This document shows positions 9,660-21,784 of a DNA stretch of 64,000 nucleotides, in pieces (the stretch's first letter is position 1; every line of letters begins with the position of its first letter). The stretch covers positions 6,944,001 to 7,008,000 of the forward strand of contig OW051492.1 in NCBI GenBank assembly GCA_932521035.1, in the 5' to 3' direction. The position numbers were made by a program, and so were the translations under genes. The notes under the pieces were generated by a model. It was not told where the DNA came from, ran no database searches, and saw only the letters and a program-made list of their open reading frames with translations. Origin of the DNA: Oscheius dolichura. Its lineage: Eukaryota > Nematoda > Chromadorea > Rhabditida > Rhabditidae.

Positions 9660-12428
9660 TGGAATAACAGTATCTGGCAGATAGGAGGAGACGGATCGGA
9701 CAGGCAGACGGTAATTTGTCTTCTTCCGATGGGCGACTATCGATCAGTTCAACCGACGCTCATTTATGCAGGGGGGACGGCCTTGGGCAGAGGGCAGGCG
9801 GGAAATGGAACGGGCTCATTTGAAAATAAGTAATTGACCCCAATTGGAAGGGAGGACGGATTTTGATGGAGGGGGAGATACCGAGGGGAAGACGGTGACC
9901 GAGAGGAGAAGGATGATTCAGAAAGGAGAGAGCAAGGGGGACAGGGAGACGAGACGATTGCGTGGCCGATGAAAAGACCGTCTCTTTTAGTCGGCCTGGG
10001 AAAGGAGACGATGGGAGAGTTAACTGCGAGCGAGGATTGGGAAACATGCAATCTTCAAGCATCGAGGCTGCCAACACAAAAAGAAAAAGTAAATATTGAC
10101 ACGAAATTACGAGGCGAACCATGGGAGGCGAGGCGATGGCAAAATGTACGGAACTCGGAGGAGGACGAGTGGAAAACAGTCGATAAAAATAGACAAAACA
10201 AGCCATTTTACGGACTGGAGGGGAGGGGGGATGGGGGGCGATTTGTTTAGACAGCAACATAACAGAGGGCAGGGACGAGGAAATGGGGCCAATTGCTTCC
10301 CGAAGGGCGAAGATTTTAGACATCCCCGAGGAGAAAAGAAAGGAACAAAAAGGGGATTACAGGGGGACGGGGATCACCTCGAACACGTCAAACAGAAGAC
10401 GGATCGGGCCAACTGTTATGATCCGGCTGATGGAACCAGCCAGCTGCCAACCGACCCACTGGCTGACTATGCATAAATAATTGGATCAAGCGCATTCTCC
10501 GTGTCCCCGTTGGAAGAGGAAGGAGTGGTTTTCGAGACGGAGAGACGTGTGCCAAGTGGGAATACAAAAAAAACGGAGGGGTCATAAATCTCGGCGCCGC
10601 GAAGGAGATTGGAAGAAGAGAAAACAAGGTATTGTGAGTTACACCCTCGGCCGTTCTCAGCTGTCGCGGTGGTTGTCAGCTGGCAGCAACAATCGACAGA
10701 AGAAGAGAAAGAGGTAGAGGGGGCACGTGACCGAGGGTGAGAAACGGATGGGGGGTCTGAAATCGGCTGGTTGTTACACCTCCTCCTCCCATTTGTCAAG
10801 GACACGGAAGGAGAATCGGAGAAATCCCAGCTGATGAGAAAATGACTAGTCTCCCCGAAATAGAGAGAGAGAAGATGGCGTAAGTTGATAGGGAGAAAGG
10901 GAGGGGGTGGAAGTTTACTCGAGGAGAAAACGCGAAATCGATAGCCCGGCTGGAATCTCATGGCAACAACAACAACGACGTGGAATCATTAACACCCGGA
11001 TTTATAGAAGGAAAGAGGAAATTTGATTTGTTGCAAATTATTGCAAGAGGAAGAAACTGATAATGAAATATTTCGAGTGAAATTTCGATTCGAAGAAAGG
11101 GAAAGAAGAGACGGGGTTTTTGAATTGGCGTGGGAGCGAGCGCTAATCACCCCTATCGTTGGCTCTCTTTCTCTCTTTGCACAGTGCTTATATTCAGGGG
11201 GAGAGAGACGAAAAAACAGAAGGAATCGTAGGAAAACGGCTGCAATTCTAGGTGACAGGACGGAAGAGGAGATAAGACACAGAATAACGCTAATAGGTTC
11301 GGACTGATAAGGGCGGAAAGGACCCGGGGGTTATCTCGAATGACAACCGTGTCCCCCTCCACCCTGAAAAGGTCCGGGTACGGTCCGGGCGAGAATTAGC
11401 CGACAATCCGAGCCGCGAGGGCAAATGTATGCAAATACGGCGAGATGAGAGGGGGACTCGGCTCAGGGCGCTTTTATTATAAAAATGCAAACAGATGTCC
11501 CGATCATGGGCCGCTTTTTCACGCCCAGCTGGGTCGTAATCCAGATGGTTTCGAAAAAAGGAAACGATTAAAAGAGGGAGAGTCATGTTGACCCGGCCGG
11601 GGCAAAGGGGATTTGGAAATGTGAAAGTTCATGGAAAATCGGACACGCGACGCTTTGAACACATGCGCAGCGGCTGGCAACAACATAATAATGGAAGGAC
11701 GGCTAAACCGGCCGAAAAGAGGCATTGTGTCGAGGGTTTCCGCCAGATTCACCCCTCTCTCACCTCAATATATGATAATTGTGCCCATCAACGTCAAAAT
11801 TGAAATGTTTCTTTCCGAAATTGTCGTCTTGAATCTGTCTGTAAGTCGCTTTGTCTTCATCTCATTTGTGATATTCTACCTATATTCAATGAAATATGAA
11901 GTCCAGCTGGGATAGTTTCTTTTTCTAATGTAAGAGTAAAGAACAGACGAAGCTAAGGGTCGGGTTTTGTAGGAAGCTCTTATGATCTCCCTGTAGGGCT
12001 TCACAACTAGACGATATAACATTAGTCTGAATGTTTGTTCAATAGATAGCAATTCCTTTCATATAGATTGTGTTCTCTCACCATAACCCAGTGTACAGGG
12101 GATATAGTAAGGAAATAATTTATTTTACATTATATGTAACCGAATAGTTCATGCACAGTGAAAAGTTAGGATAAAAATGACAATCTGCATAGCAGTGGGG
12201 ATATCACAAAAAAATTACACAACCTGGGGGGATATGGGATCAAACTGAAATATAATGTGGATAAAAATGACTCTAACCATCCCTGAAAAACAACTACTTT
12301 GAGCAATAGCTACACATAAAAATCACAGCTTTGATAGGGGATATCACGCAATTATTATTACTAGGCGGCAGATATATCACAAAGTGAGAAAAGTTAAGGC
12401 ACTCAGTAAGAGAAAGAAATAAGGCTTA
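9660..12428. other. Gene-poor region with strand-skewed composition
   Basis: About 2.8 kb without a convincing gene. From 9.7 to 11.5 kb the + strand is purine-rich (GGAGGAG, GAGGGGGAG), so the minus strand is pyrimidine-rich, as expected for intron or outron of the minus-strand gene at 9391-9655. From about 11.9 kb the sequence becomes AT-rich, entering the PAR-6/RWDD1 block. Confidence 0.45.
12160..12352. repeat. Dispersed short direct repeats downstream of PAR-6
   Basis: Two copies of GGATAAAAATGAC (near 12170 and 12259) and two of GGGGATATCAC (near 12198 and 12338) lie within about 190 nt, interleaved with further GGATAT motifs. This may be a degraded satellite or a repeat remnant in the PAR-6 3' flank. 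Confidence 0.4.
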
Positions 12429-13709
12429 TTAACGACGGCTATGATCAATTATTTCATCGTCATCCGACTCGAAGTCCCCTTCTGGATGAGGTACATGCGA
12501 CCTGTTGGAAGTATTACGGGCCAAAGTATTTCTTTGGTTGGCTGGTTTCACTAAAAGAATGAACTTCCAGAGAGAAAATTTATAATATCTGACCTGTGAT
12601 TATTAGGTTGTGAGCATTGGCTACCATCATATCCGTAACTTGATCAAGGGTCTTTCCATTCACATCAATTCCATTCACTTCCAAAACCTGTAAACGCATT
12701 ATAATCGCTATTTAAAAAAATACCTCGTCGTTGACACCAAGAAGACCGGTAGATTCCGCTAGACCTCCTTCAACTAACCGAGATATAAATATTCCCTGAA
12801 CTTTCAGGACTCCCCGTTCTGTCAATCGTACAGTGGCCCCATCTCTGCAATATAAATCGTTGTAATAAAAAAAAAACGTCCATACCTTATATAAAATCCA
12901 AGAGGGCGCTCGGATCCATGTTTACACAACCGTACTCGACGATGCGCCTCTGGCAATATATCCACATCAATAATCGCAGAAACCTGAGGTACAATATAAA
13001 TGGAAATAAAGAACCGATACTTGGCGAAAATCTTCAGGATTTGAGATAGAATAGTTTCTCTTTGGTGGTTTCTGCGTTGATATAAGCCCGGTAAAGCCTT
13101 TGCCTTTTCTGAAAAAAAGATAGAAAATATTCAAAAAATAAAGAAACGTACTTGCTGTCAGTTCCATAGCCGTATTTCTCCTCCCATGATTCGCCTTTGC
13201 GTTGAATTAGTAAGCGTAGAGTAGGTTTTGCAGATTCAAAAGATTTTCTCAAGTTCTAAAATGGCGCTTAATATTGCAAGAACCAAACGGACTTCATCGT
13301 TAGTAATAGGTAAAAGATCCCCTTGAGAGCTATTGTAGCACAAAGTAAAGGGAACTGCTGCTAAATGATGCAGTTTTTCAACAAGCCGACGGAATCCCTC
13401 ATAGGTTGGAGGGGAAGGTTCTGTTGGTAAGGAAAACCGTCGCCATTCTGCGTCAAACTTGGATTTTATCTACACAGATCATTTGTAAAGCAAAATAAGG
13501 AAATTACCTGTAGAACAGGCGGCATATTTGCAGAAAAAGGTTGTGTTCTATGTATGTGTGGCAGTGGGCCGGAAGGACGTCCATTCTACAAGAAAAACAT
13601 GCATAACTCGATATATTCGGTAAACAACGAAGGTTAAAAGACTTACAGAATGTCGACTATTTCCTGATCCTCTGCTTGACGACGCCCTTCCATCCGAATG
13701 ATGGGACAT
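12429..13709 (-). CDS. PARD6: PAR-6 polarity protein (PB1, semi-CRIB, PDZ)
   Basis: Scaffold of the PAR-3/PAR-6/aPKC polarity complex, which binds Cdc42-GTP. In order: a short Ser/Arg-rich N-terminus ([12 protein letters not shown]), a PB1-like domain ([20 protein letters not shown] ... [12 protein letters not shown]), a semi-CRIB ([19 protein letters not shown]), and a PDZ domain starting [16 protein letters not shown] and running through [16 protein letters not shown] and [20 protein letters not shown] to [14 protein letters not shown]. The C-terminus is acidic with a basic end (EIIDHSRR). The carboxylate loop and PDZ core match the PAR-6 family closely. Short introns are present. TTATTTTCAG lies one base before the AATG start. 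It is 158 nt downstream of RWDD1 on the same strand, suggesting co-transcription. Confidence 0.93.
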
Positions 13710-13866
13710 TCTGAAAATAAAGTAACGAAGTGTCGATGTTATCAAGAAAACCATGGATATAAAACCATCATGTAAAATGAATTGAGGAAGGCTCATAAAA
13801 CTTTAATTTAACAAGAAACAAATAAAACAATTGGAAAATTACCCGCAAGCATAAAAAAAAATATAA

Positions 13867-15059
13867 CTAATCTTCATCTGAATCTATTTCCAAGCCTTCC
13901 AAATCCTATAAAATCATTAAACAGGAAGAATAAATAAGCTAACCTCTGCATCAAAGAGGGATTCATCTATTTCCACACTTTGTTCAATAAGGGCAACATC
14001 GGAAAGATTTAGAGTGGCGTCCCTCAAGAATAGCTGTTTACCCGTGAGCCTTCCAGCAAGGGCAGCTTCCCGATCCTATAATTGAAATATAATTAGAGAT
14101 AAGATAATTTCTTTATAGATGTTTAAGTACTTTTTTAACCTCTATGTTTCAAAGTTTCGTTACGAGAAAGAGCTGTGGTAATCAATATATCGGCGAGACA
14201 AAAAAGAACAAGGTGATTGTGTACAGAACAGTATAGACGCTTATCGTTAAAATGCGACGAGAATTCCGCAGCCCAGAGTGACGCATGCTCCGTGGGGGCC
14301 GATTACTCACATAAAATATGGTAATTCACGTTAATATGTCGAAAGAACACATAAAAGCCAAACCTTTTCTTGCTTGTCAACGAGAGCTTTCCTTTCTTTG
14401 TCAAATTTGTCCTTCCAAGCTTTGAAAGATTCTTGAGTAACAATTGTACCTAAAGTGTGTGTATAACTGGAATCACTGTCTGAGAACCCAGAACCAACCT
14501 TCAAATTTCTTTCGTTCTACTGCATCCTTCTTTTCTTTCTCTTCTACAGCTATTGTTTCGGCTACTTCTTTTAATTCATGAAGGAGAGCGCCAATTTCTT
14601 CCTATGGGGTTAAATTATACTAGAAAAATTCAAAGACACTAACCTGCATAGCACTTACAATAGAAAAGACCATTACCATTCCCAAATAATTTGCGGATTC
14701 TTCTTCCAGTTTCTAAAAATTAAATAAAACGTGTAAATGGGTAAAGCTTACTGTTTGTGTTTTTTGTATTCGTTCCTCATCAAATGTTTCATCCAAGCCC
14801 TCTATTGTGATTTTAGGAATAGTATCAGGATAATTTTCGGGCAATTCGATAAACAAAGATATGTCAAAATCGTGATCACCAGCATTTTCATCCTGAAAAT
14901 AAACGTGTAATTTGACTATAAATGACTAACTTGGTTTGATTTTAAATGCACACGTAGAGAAATGTTCGGATACTGATCAGATTCGATCTCCAGTTCATCT
15001 TCTTGATAAATGGCTTGTAATGCTTCAATCTCTTGCTCCTGTTGTTCCTTGTAATCCAT
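13867..15059 (-). CDS. RWDD1: RWD domain-containing protein 1
   Basis: Known in other animals as DFRP2, a partner of the DRG2 GTPase. Begins [20 protein letters not shown], the RWD-domain hallmark, continuing with [12 protein letters not shown] (the conserved YPxxxP turn) and [21 protein letters not shown] charged coiled coil follows, then [36 protein letters not shown] and VEIDESLFD, all in RWDD1 order, ending in an acidic tail (LEIDSDED). Introns are short except one of about 285 nt (14078-14363). GTTTTAG precedes the AATG start. The upstream position relative to PAR-6 with a 158-nt gap is operon-like. Confidence 0.9.
14078..14363 (-). other. Unusually long RWDD1 intron with a GC-richer island
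   Basis: Other introns of this gene are about 35-50 nt, but this one is about 285 nt. Its middle (about 14220-14320) is more GC-rich than the surrounding AT-rich gene. No match to U1, U2, U4, U5, U6 or tRNA could be recognised by eye. It could hold a small RNA gene or be unspliced regulatory sequence. Confidence 0.4.
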
Positions 15060-15502
15060 TCTAAAACGAATAATACAAAATGTAAACAATAAGAAAGAAG
15101 TATAACGGGAAATATATACATTCGGTCAACAGTCGCCGGACGGTTAGCGCAGACGGGGCGATTTGTTCGCGGCAAGACACGGACCACCAGAACTTGGGAA
15201 TTTCGGAGAAACAAAACACACTTTTTCTCTTTTTGCTGAAAAAATTACCTTTTCAAGTGGATCCGTCCATGGGAAGTTGGGATAAAATAACCCCTTTTTG
15301 ATGAGAGAAGGCAAAAGAACATCAAATATGTCAAAAATTAGCCATTTCGCCAAAAAATGGTGAGTTTCTTCCTATTCAGGTCAAAAACAAAGTTTCCTTT
15401 ATTTTGTATATATAGCCTTCCGCAAAATGAGTCACTTATTTTGCGATCCGGGTCACTTCCCGTCTGCGCATCTTCGATCCGCGATAACTTTCCCCTTTTG
15501 CG

Positions 15503-16839
15503 ATGTCTTCTTTTCTCCTTTCTCTCATTCTCCTATCTTTGGCTGTAGTAATCGCCGAAAGGTATCCCCTCTCACCAGCCGGATATCCAATATCCAGTAA
15601 TTTAGATGTCCTCCAATCGTGGGCGAGTTCGAATGCCCTCAAGGTTATTCCTGCAAAGAAAACCAGTGCCTCGGCCTGAATGGGGAGCCGTCCATTGCCT
15701 GTTCTTTGGATGTAAGAGCTAATAATTAATATAAACTGGAGAATTCAGGTGGAATGCGTCGAAGGGACGGCCTGTGTCGAGGGCAAGTGTTATCCAGTCA
15801 CTTCTCTCAAATGCAACCGGTAATATTTTCCCCTGACTCATCTTTCCTTCATTAGACACGTCCTCGTGGCCGAAGACACCGCCAAGAGCATAGTATCCGA
15901 CTGTGGCAAAAAGGGAAAATGTGTGAATGGGCAATGTGTTCTGGACAGTAAGATCTCCTCTTTCCTCCTCTAAAGTAGTCCAGGATGCACGGGGATAAGT
16001 TGTCCCGACGGCGAGATCTGCCGAGACGGTGCCTGTGCCAAGCTGCTGGACGCCTTCTGCCTCGGCCACGCCGACTGTGGCCCGGCCATGGAGTGTCGGA
16101 GTAATAAGTGCCAATTAAAGTATCTCATACTCGATAGTCTCCCCTAATAACCCTCTCCAGACCAGTCGAGCCGATCTGTAATTGCCAGCCCCACGAGATC
16201 TGTCACCACGGCCAGTGCTACCCCAACTCTCGTAGGCCCTTTCCCCCCTGTCCCCCAAATCCCCCCTTCCAGAATGTACCTCAATCTTCTGCGGCCCCGG
16301 GTTCTACTGTGTCGAGGGGCAGTGTGTCAATGGTTTGTTCTTCTCCGTTCCTTTCCAATCTAATTCTAGCCGTGGGACTGGACTGCCGCGAGGACAGTTG
16401 CCACAGTAACACAGTTTGTGTCAATGGGGCCTGTGTCCTCGACCCCTGCCCGGCCAGGTAGTCCCCTCCCCTCCCCTTCGAACTCTTCTCAGATGCCCCG
16501 CCGACCAGGACTGTCGAATGGGCGAATGCCGTCTGATCGAGGGACTGCCCTGTGTCGCCGAGTGCAAGGATCCCTACGAGTGCGTCGACGGTCGATGCCG
16601 CCGCAATGGTAGCCTCCTGCTGTTCCCTATAGCCCGGTTTAGATTGCTATCGGAAGGTCTGCCAGTTGGGGGAGGCCTGTGAGGGAGGAAACTGCGTCCG
16701 CGTGGCCGGTAGGTTCTGTGCGTGGGCCCCGCGGGACTGCGGTGTCGGCTTCGTCTGTAAGGAGAACAAGTGCGAGGACCTGCTCCACGCGCTGCCACCG
16801 GGGGCCAACCTCTCCCAGGGCATCGGAAAGGCCGCCTGA
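15503..16839 (+). CDS. Secreted cysteine-rich protein with EB modules
   Basis: Starts with a signal peptide (MSSFLLSLILLSLAVVIAE). Removing introns of 30-45 nt then gives a chain of EB-type Cys modules of the pattern C..G..C....C: ECPQGYSCKENQCLG, VECVEGTACVEGKCYP, CPDGEICRDGACAK, CGPAMECRSNKCQL, PHEICHHGQCYP, CGPGFYCVEGQCVN, HSNTVCVNGACVL, CPADQDCRMGECRL, CKDPYECVDGRC, CQLGEACEGGNCV and CGVGFVCKENKCED. There is no membrane anchor. EB modules are typical of nematode and other invertebrate secreted or surface proteins, and function is unknown. The first intron ends at TAATTTAG, which gives exon 2 CPPIVGEFECPQG. GC-rich coding contrasts with neighbours on both sides. Confidence 0.85.
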
Positions 16840-16848
16840 ATACGGGAT

Positions 16849-16854
16849 AATAAA
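16849..16854 (+). terminator. Polyadenylation signal of the EB-module gene
   Basis: AATAAA begins 10 nt after the stop codon. Confidence 0.7.
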
Positions 16855-17068
16855 CCGTTTTCTTCTTCTGGTGTGCACAATCTTTGGTCACTGGACCTTG
16901 TCTGTATTTACTTCTCTCGTTTTTTGTACCCCTCGCCCGCTTTCTTTTTCAAAGAGGACTTACTTTAGAGGGTGACCAGAGAGCTTTCGGTGTGTAGTTT
17001 GACCCCCTTCATTATTTCATGGGGAGACCCACACTTTCATCATGTGATGAAATGAACGCTAAATCTCG

Positions 17069-17480
17069 TCATTTCTCTGACTGCGAAGGTTTTTCTAGAG
17101 CTCTTGAAATATCAGTGTACACATTACGGTTGTTAAACGACATGTCGTCCAACTCCAGTACACATATATACTGCGAAAATGTTGACTTTCTATTCCCATC
17201 GATTTGACAAAGAATTTCATACAGATTCTTTACCACACCTTCCTGGGTTTTTGTGCACACAAGTGCTGTCACGAATGTATGGTGAATCCAATCAATTTCG
17301 TTAGGCAACGTGTCGATTATATTTTGTCTCAATTTCCACAGTCTGCGCACCCTATAAAGGTCCCGTCAGACACACAAATGGGGACTCGCAGCACCTGCAC
17401 AATAAATATTCTCAAGAACTTATCTTTGTTCTTGATATGGAGACCACGGCAGGACGGCCACCCGTACTGCTATATATCGT
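17069..17480 (-). CDS. Candidate small gene, Sm-like start, disrupted frame
   Basis: On the minus strand an exon-like frame reads HIKNKDKFLRIFIVQVLRVP then ICVSDGTFIG, resembling the first two strands of an Sm/LSM fold (the DG..(F/L)xG motif). The frame then breaks, and an overlapping frame continues from about 17350 as NIIDTLPNEIDWIHHTFVTA with about 90 residues to the stop at 17069. Simple GT-AG removal does not restore a normal LSM spacing, so it may be an unusual splice, a sequencing indel, a pseudogene or chance. NAA38/LSMD1-like is a guess only. Confidence 0.3.
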
Positions 17481-17539
17481 TCGCTGTGCTTGTTTTTCCT
17501 GATTTCTCAGATATAGCGTAGTTTCACTGATTACACAAA

Positions 17540-18112
17540 ATGACTTTCGTTTTATGACATAATTATGACTTTAGTGAACCCCACAGGCGTGTTCATCTTC
17601 CAATACCTTGAGAGAAACATATCGAAACATGTATAGAAAGAAATACATTGTTATAATTTTGTTGGGTACATTCAAACATATCGTCCACCGTTGTATCGTA
17701 TTTTGATGAACACTACATCTTTATCACCACCAATGACTAACATTTCCTTCGTTCCATGACTGACAGAGGGGAGTCGGTGAGAGGAAAACACTTTACTTGC
17801 TGTTTACGAATGTATTTTCTTCCTTTTCTACTTTTCTCTTTCCTTTTCCCCCTTTTTCCTACACCTTGCATCAAATAAAAAAAAAACCAAACATCTATTA
17901 CTCTACCTGAAAGCTGTCTATGAAATCTGTTTTTGAATTGTGCTATGGAAACCCTTTTCGTTATATTTTCCTGCGAATCAGCATCTTGGGGTCCCTATAT
18001 TACAATGTTGCAGAGCGATTCGAATTTTCTCCGCGTTGTTTTTCTTAGTATCGTTCTCACCTACTTTAGAACAAACTGAATGGCTCTTTCATTTAGACGA
18101 TTCTCAACTACC
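17540..18112. other. AT-rich intergenic region upstream of IDE
   Basis: No gene recognised. Poly-A and pyrimidine tracts occur near 17830-17890. The final TTTCATTTAG (ending 18096) is an acceptor-like site before the IDE start. Confidence 0.5.
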
Positions 18113-21100
18113 ATGGCGTCAGTTGCTAGAAGAGTCGAAAATATCACCAAGTCCTCATTGGATCAGCGGAAGGTTTGCCTTACATGAATTTATTTTATTT
18201 TTGATAAGCAAATTGTATTTGTATTTGTCATAAGCTAAGTATTTAGTACCGTGGTGTAGTACTCAAGAACGGCCTCAAAGCGCTGTTGGTTTCTGATCCG
18301 ACAACTGACAAGAGCGCAGCTTCTTTAGATGTAGCCGTTGGCCATTTGAATGACCCATGGGAAGTACCAGGTATTCTTTTTAGCAAAGTATTAATTTTTT
18401 TATTACCATTTTTTCTCAGGTCTTGCTCATTTCTGCGAGCACATGCTTTTTATGGGAACAGAAAAATACCCTGTTGAAAACGAGTATGCAAAGGTTAGCA
18501 GTTTTTTTTCTTCGAATATGATTTTATAGTATATTTCAAACAACGCGGGATATACCAATGCGTTTACCGCTAGCGACCACACATGTTACTATTTCGATGT
18601 AAAGCCAGAAGCCTTTGTTGGTGGACTCGATCGTTTTGTTCAATTCTTCCTTACACCGCAGTTTGATGTCAGCTCCACCGAAAGAGAAGTTCTCGCTGTT
18701 GATTCGGAACACAGCAAAAATCTAAAGTCAGATCTTTGGAGAACACAGGAGATTGAACGGTGAGGTATATCTTATAATCTCAGTGTTTGCATTCAGATGT
18801 TTGTCGAAACCAGGCCACGACATGGGTAAATTCGGAACTGGTGATAAATTTACTCTGGCAGAAGGTGTTGTAGCTAAAGGACTCGATACTCGTAAAGAAC
18901 TTCTTAAATTTCACCAGGAGTGGTACAGTAGTAACATGTCAGTGATTCTTATTACCAATTATTTATAATAATTGTAGCATGTCATGCATCCTTTTCGGAA
19001 AGGAATCTCTTGATGAATTGGAAAATTATCTGTCAACAATGGGTTTTGATAAAATTCCGAATAAGAATGTGGATATAAAGTATTGGAAAGAGCATTGTTA
19101 CGGTCCAGAACAATTGAAGAGAAAGGTTATGGTAAGTAGATAAAATTATACGATTCGTAACCATCAGTTATGCAATAATTTTAGGTTGTACCCGTGAAAG
19201 AAATGCGTTTGCTAAAAATGCACTTTAATATTCCCTACATGAATCATGAGTATAAAGCAGATCCCACACACTATCTCTGTAGGTGGTTTATTTTTCAAAC
19301 ATCTTTTTTAAACTTACAGCTCACCTTTTGGGCCATGAAGGAAAGGGATCTTTGCTTTCTGAACTGAAAAAGAATGGCTGGGTAACGACATTGTCTGCCT
19401 CTGGCACTACTAAAGCACGTGGAATATCTACCTTTTGTGTAAGCATGATGTTGGGCGAGGAAGGACTAAAAAAGACGGAAGAAATTGTTCAAATGGTTTT
19501 TCAATACATTGCTCTTTTGAAAAAGGAAGGAACTCAAAAATGGATTTTTGAAGAGTTGAAAATCATCAGCGATATTGACTTTGAATTTAAAGACAAAGAT
19601 AGACCAGATGCGTTTGTAAGATCATATGCAGCTAAAATGCATGAAACACAATTAGAGGATATCCTCACTTGCAGGAGAACTCTTACCGAATTTCGTCCAG
19701 GTTATCTTCATATATTTTTATCAGCAAGCCTTTTGTTCAGATCTGATTGAATTTGTTCTAAACAGTCTTACTCCGGAAAATCTTTTGTATCTCGTGATTG
19801 ATAAATCGATTGCAGGACGTGATAGCAACAAGATTGAACCTATCTACGGATCTGAATACTGTATCGAAAACTTCTCCCAGGTTAGCGGTATTAAACATTT
19901 ACATTTGATTAGGATATTCTTAAAAAATACCATAAAGCGCTGAACACTGTGAATCCTGCTTTCAAGTTACCTGAGAAGAACCTGTACATTCCAACAGATC
20001 TCACTTTAAAAGCGGAGAAGCCGAAAAGGTCTGATTATTATTGCCTGGAAGTATATGAAATTTTAAGCGATATTCCAACAGTTATTCTTGATACACCCTG
20101 GATGCGGCTGTGGCATAGAAAAGATGATGAGTATCTTCTCCCGAAAGCTGTAACTACAGTCCGAATCCATTCTCCAGCTATTCGTCGCTGTCCTCGAAGT
20201 GCTGCTCTTATAGCACTTCTAGGTTATCTCTACAATGATTCCCTTACTGAAGAAATATACAATCCTAGTTTGGCCGGCTTGCAAAATTCTTTCGAACTCG
20301 GCCTTACTTCTTTTAATATCGAAGTCAGTGGCTATAATGAGAAGCAAGCTATTTTCCTAAAGTTTCTTTTGGAACATTTTATTAACTTCGTGCCAGGTTT
20401 TTTTGTCTCTTTTCTATATAATTAAATTTGCAGAACAAAGTAGATTTGACATATTGTTGAAAGAGCTTCAAAGAGGGTTTCGAAATGCCGATTACAATAT
20501 GCCGACCTCTCTTTCCCAAGAATGGATACGGCGCATCTTATGGAACAGTAAATGGACTGATGAGCAAAAGCTGGCCGAATCACTGAATCTGACAATAGAA
20601 GATGTCCTAGAATTCCGTAAAGAAGTCTTTTCTGCTTTCCATATCGAACTCCTAAGTTATGGTAACGTTACTGAAAAGGTATTACATTATAGTTTCAAAA
20701 AAATAACTTTTTAGGAATCACTTGAGCTCGCTAATTCGGTTGTAGATGTTCTGACAAGTTCAGGAAAGTGCCGTCCTCTCTATGCCAACGAATATTGGTT
20801 AAATAGGGAAATAGAGTTACCTACAGGAAAAGAACTAGTTTATCGACATTGGAAAAATACACATGACGTTTCTTGTGTAGAAGTTTGGTATCAGATTGGG
20901 GTTACGGTATGATATGCATTTGATCATGAAAATTATAGATTTAGAATACCGAAGTGCATGCTATGAATAATCTTCTTACCCATATAATGCATGAACCTGC
21001 TTTTGATCAACTCCGGACAAAGGAAACTCTTGGTTAGGCATACGTTTTTAAGAAATGTTTATTTTAGGATATGTTGTACACTCAACCACTAAAACAAGCC

Positions 21101-21751
21101 ATGGTACGAGCGCACTTCGTATAATTGTTCAAGGAAATCATAGTCCTGATTTTGTCAGGGGTAGAATATACGCGTTTTTGGATTCCTTTAGGGTATGCAT
21201 TTTTTGTATTGATTGTGAATGTCACTTAAGGGGCTGCTAAGTGATATGTCAGAAGAAGAGTTTATTCAACAACGAGAAGCTACCATTTGTGAACTCTTAA
21301 TCCAGCCGAAAACAATGGATGGTAGAAATAATCGTTATTTAGACCAGATCGGTAGCAAGGTTTACGATTTCCGAAAAAGTTGGTTTAATTTTGTGCTTAT
21401 CTTTTGTTTTCAGATGAAAATCAGGCCGAATTTCTGCGTAATGTCAGTAAAAAAGATTTAATTGATTTTTTCGATCGAAAGTTAGCCAAGGATGGTGAGG
21501 AGCGTAAAACGGTACGTTCCACTTGCTTTGCTGTATATTTTTTATTCCAGTTAACAATCTTCGTTCATAGCAACAAGGATTCTCAAGATGCGACAAAAAT
21601 GGAAAGCAATGGTTTTGAAGAAGTCGAGTCTCCTTACCTAGTTCGGTCTCTTCTTGGCCTGTATCCACGTGCTAAGCCAGTGATAGACCTTCCACCTATA
21701 GGAATTTCCCCTTTCGAAGCTAAATCTCCTGTTGATAAGGCACACATATGA
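18113..21751 (+). CDS. IDE: Insulin-degrading enzyme, M16A zinc metalloprotease
   Basis: Inverzincin peptidase that degrades short amyloid-prone peptides. The start [20 protein letters not shown] matches the family start; there is no signal peptide, so it is cytosolic. The zinc site [20 protein letters not shown] is intact (HxxEH with the downstream Glu in EVLAVDSEH). Further family landmarks are [72 protein letters not shown] and [11 protein letters not shown]. All four M16 domains are present, about 980 residues, near the usual length. It has about twelve short AT-rich introns and ends KAHI. Acceptor-like TTTCATTTAG is 17 nt before the ATG. Confidence 0.95.
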
Positions 21752-21778
21752 ATTTGATCTCAATCACTTTTTTTTTTA

Positions 21779-21784
21779 AATAAA
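21779..21784 (+). terminator. Polyadenylation signal of IDE
   Basis: AATAAA lies 28 nt after the IDE stop. Confidence 0.65.
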
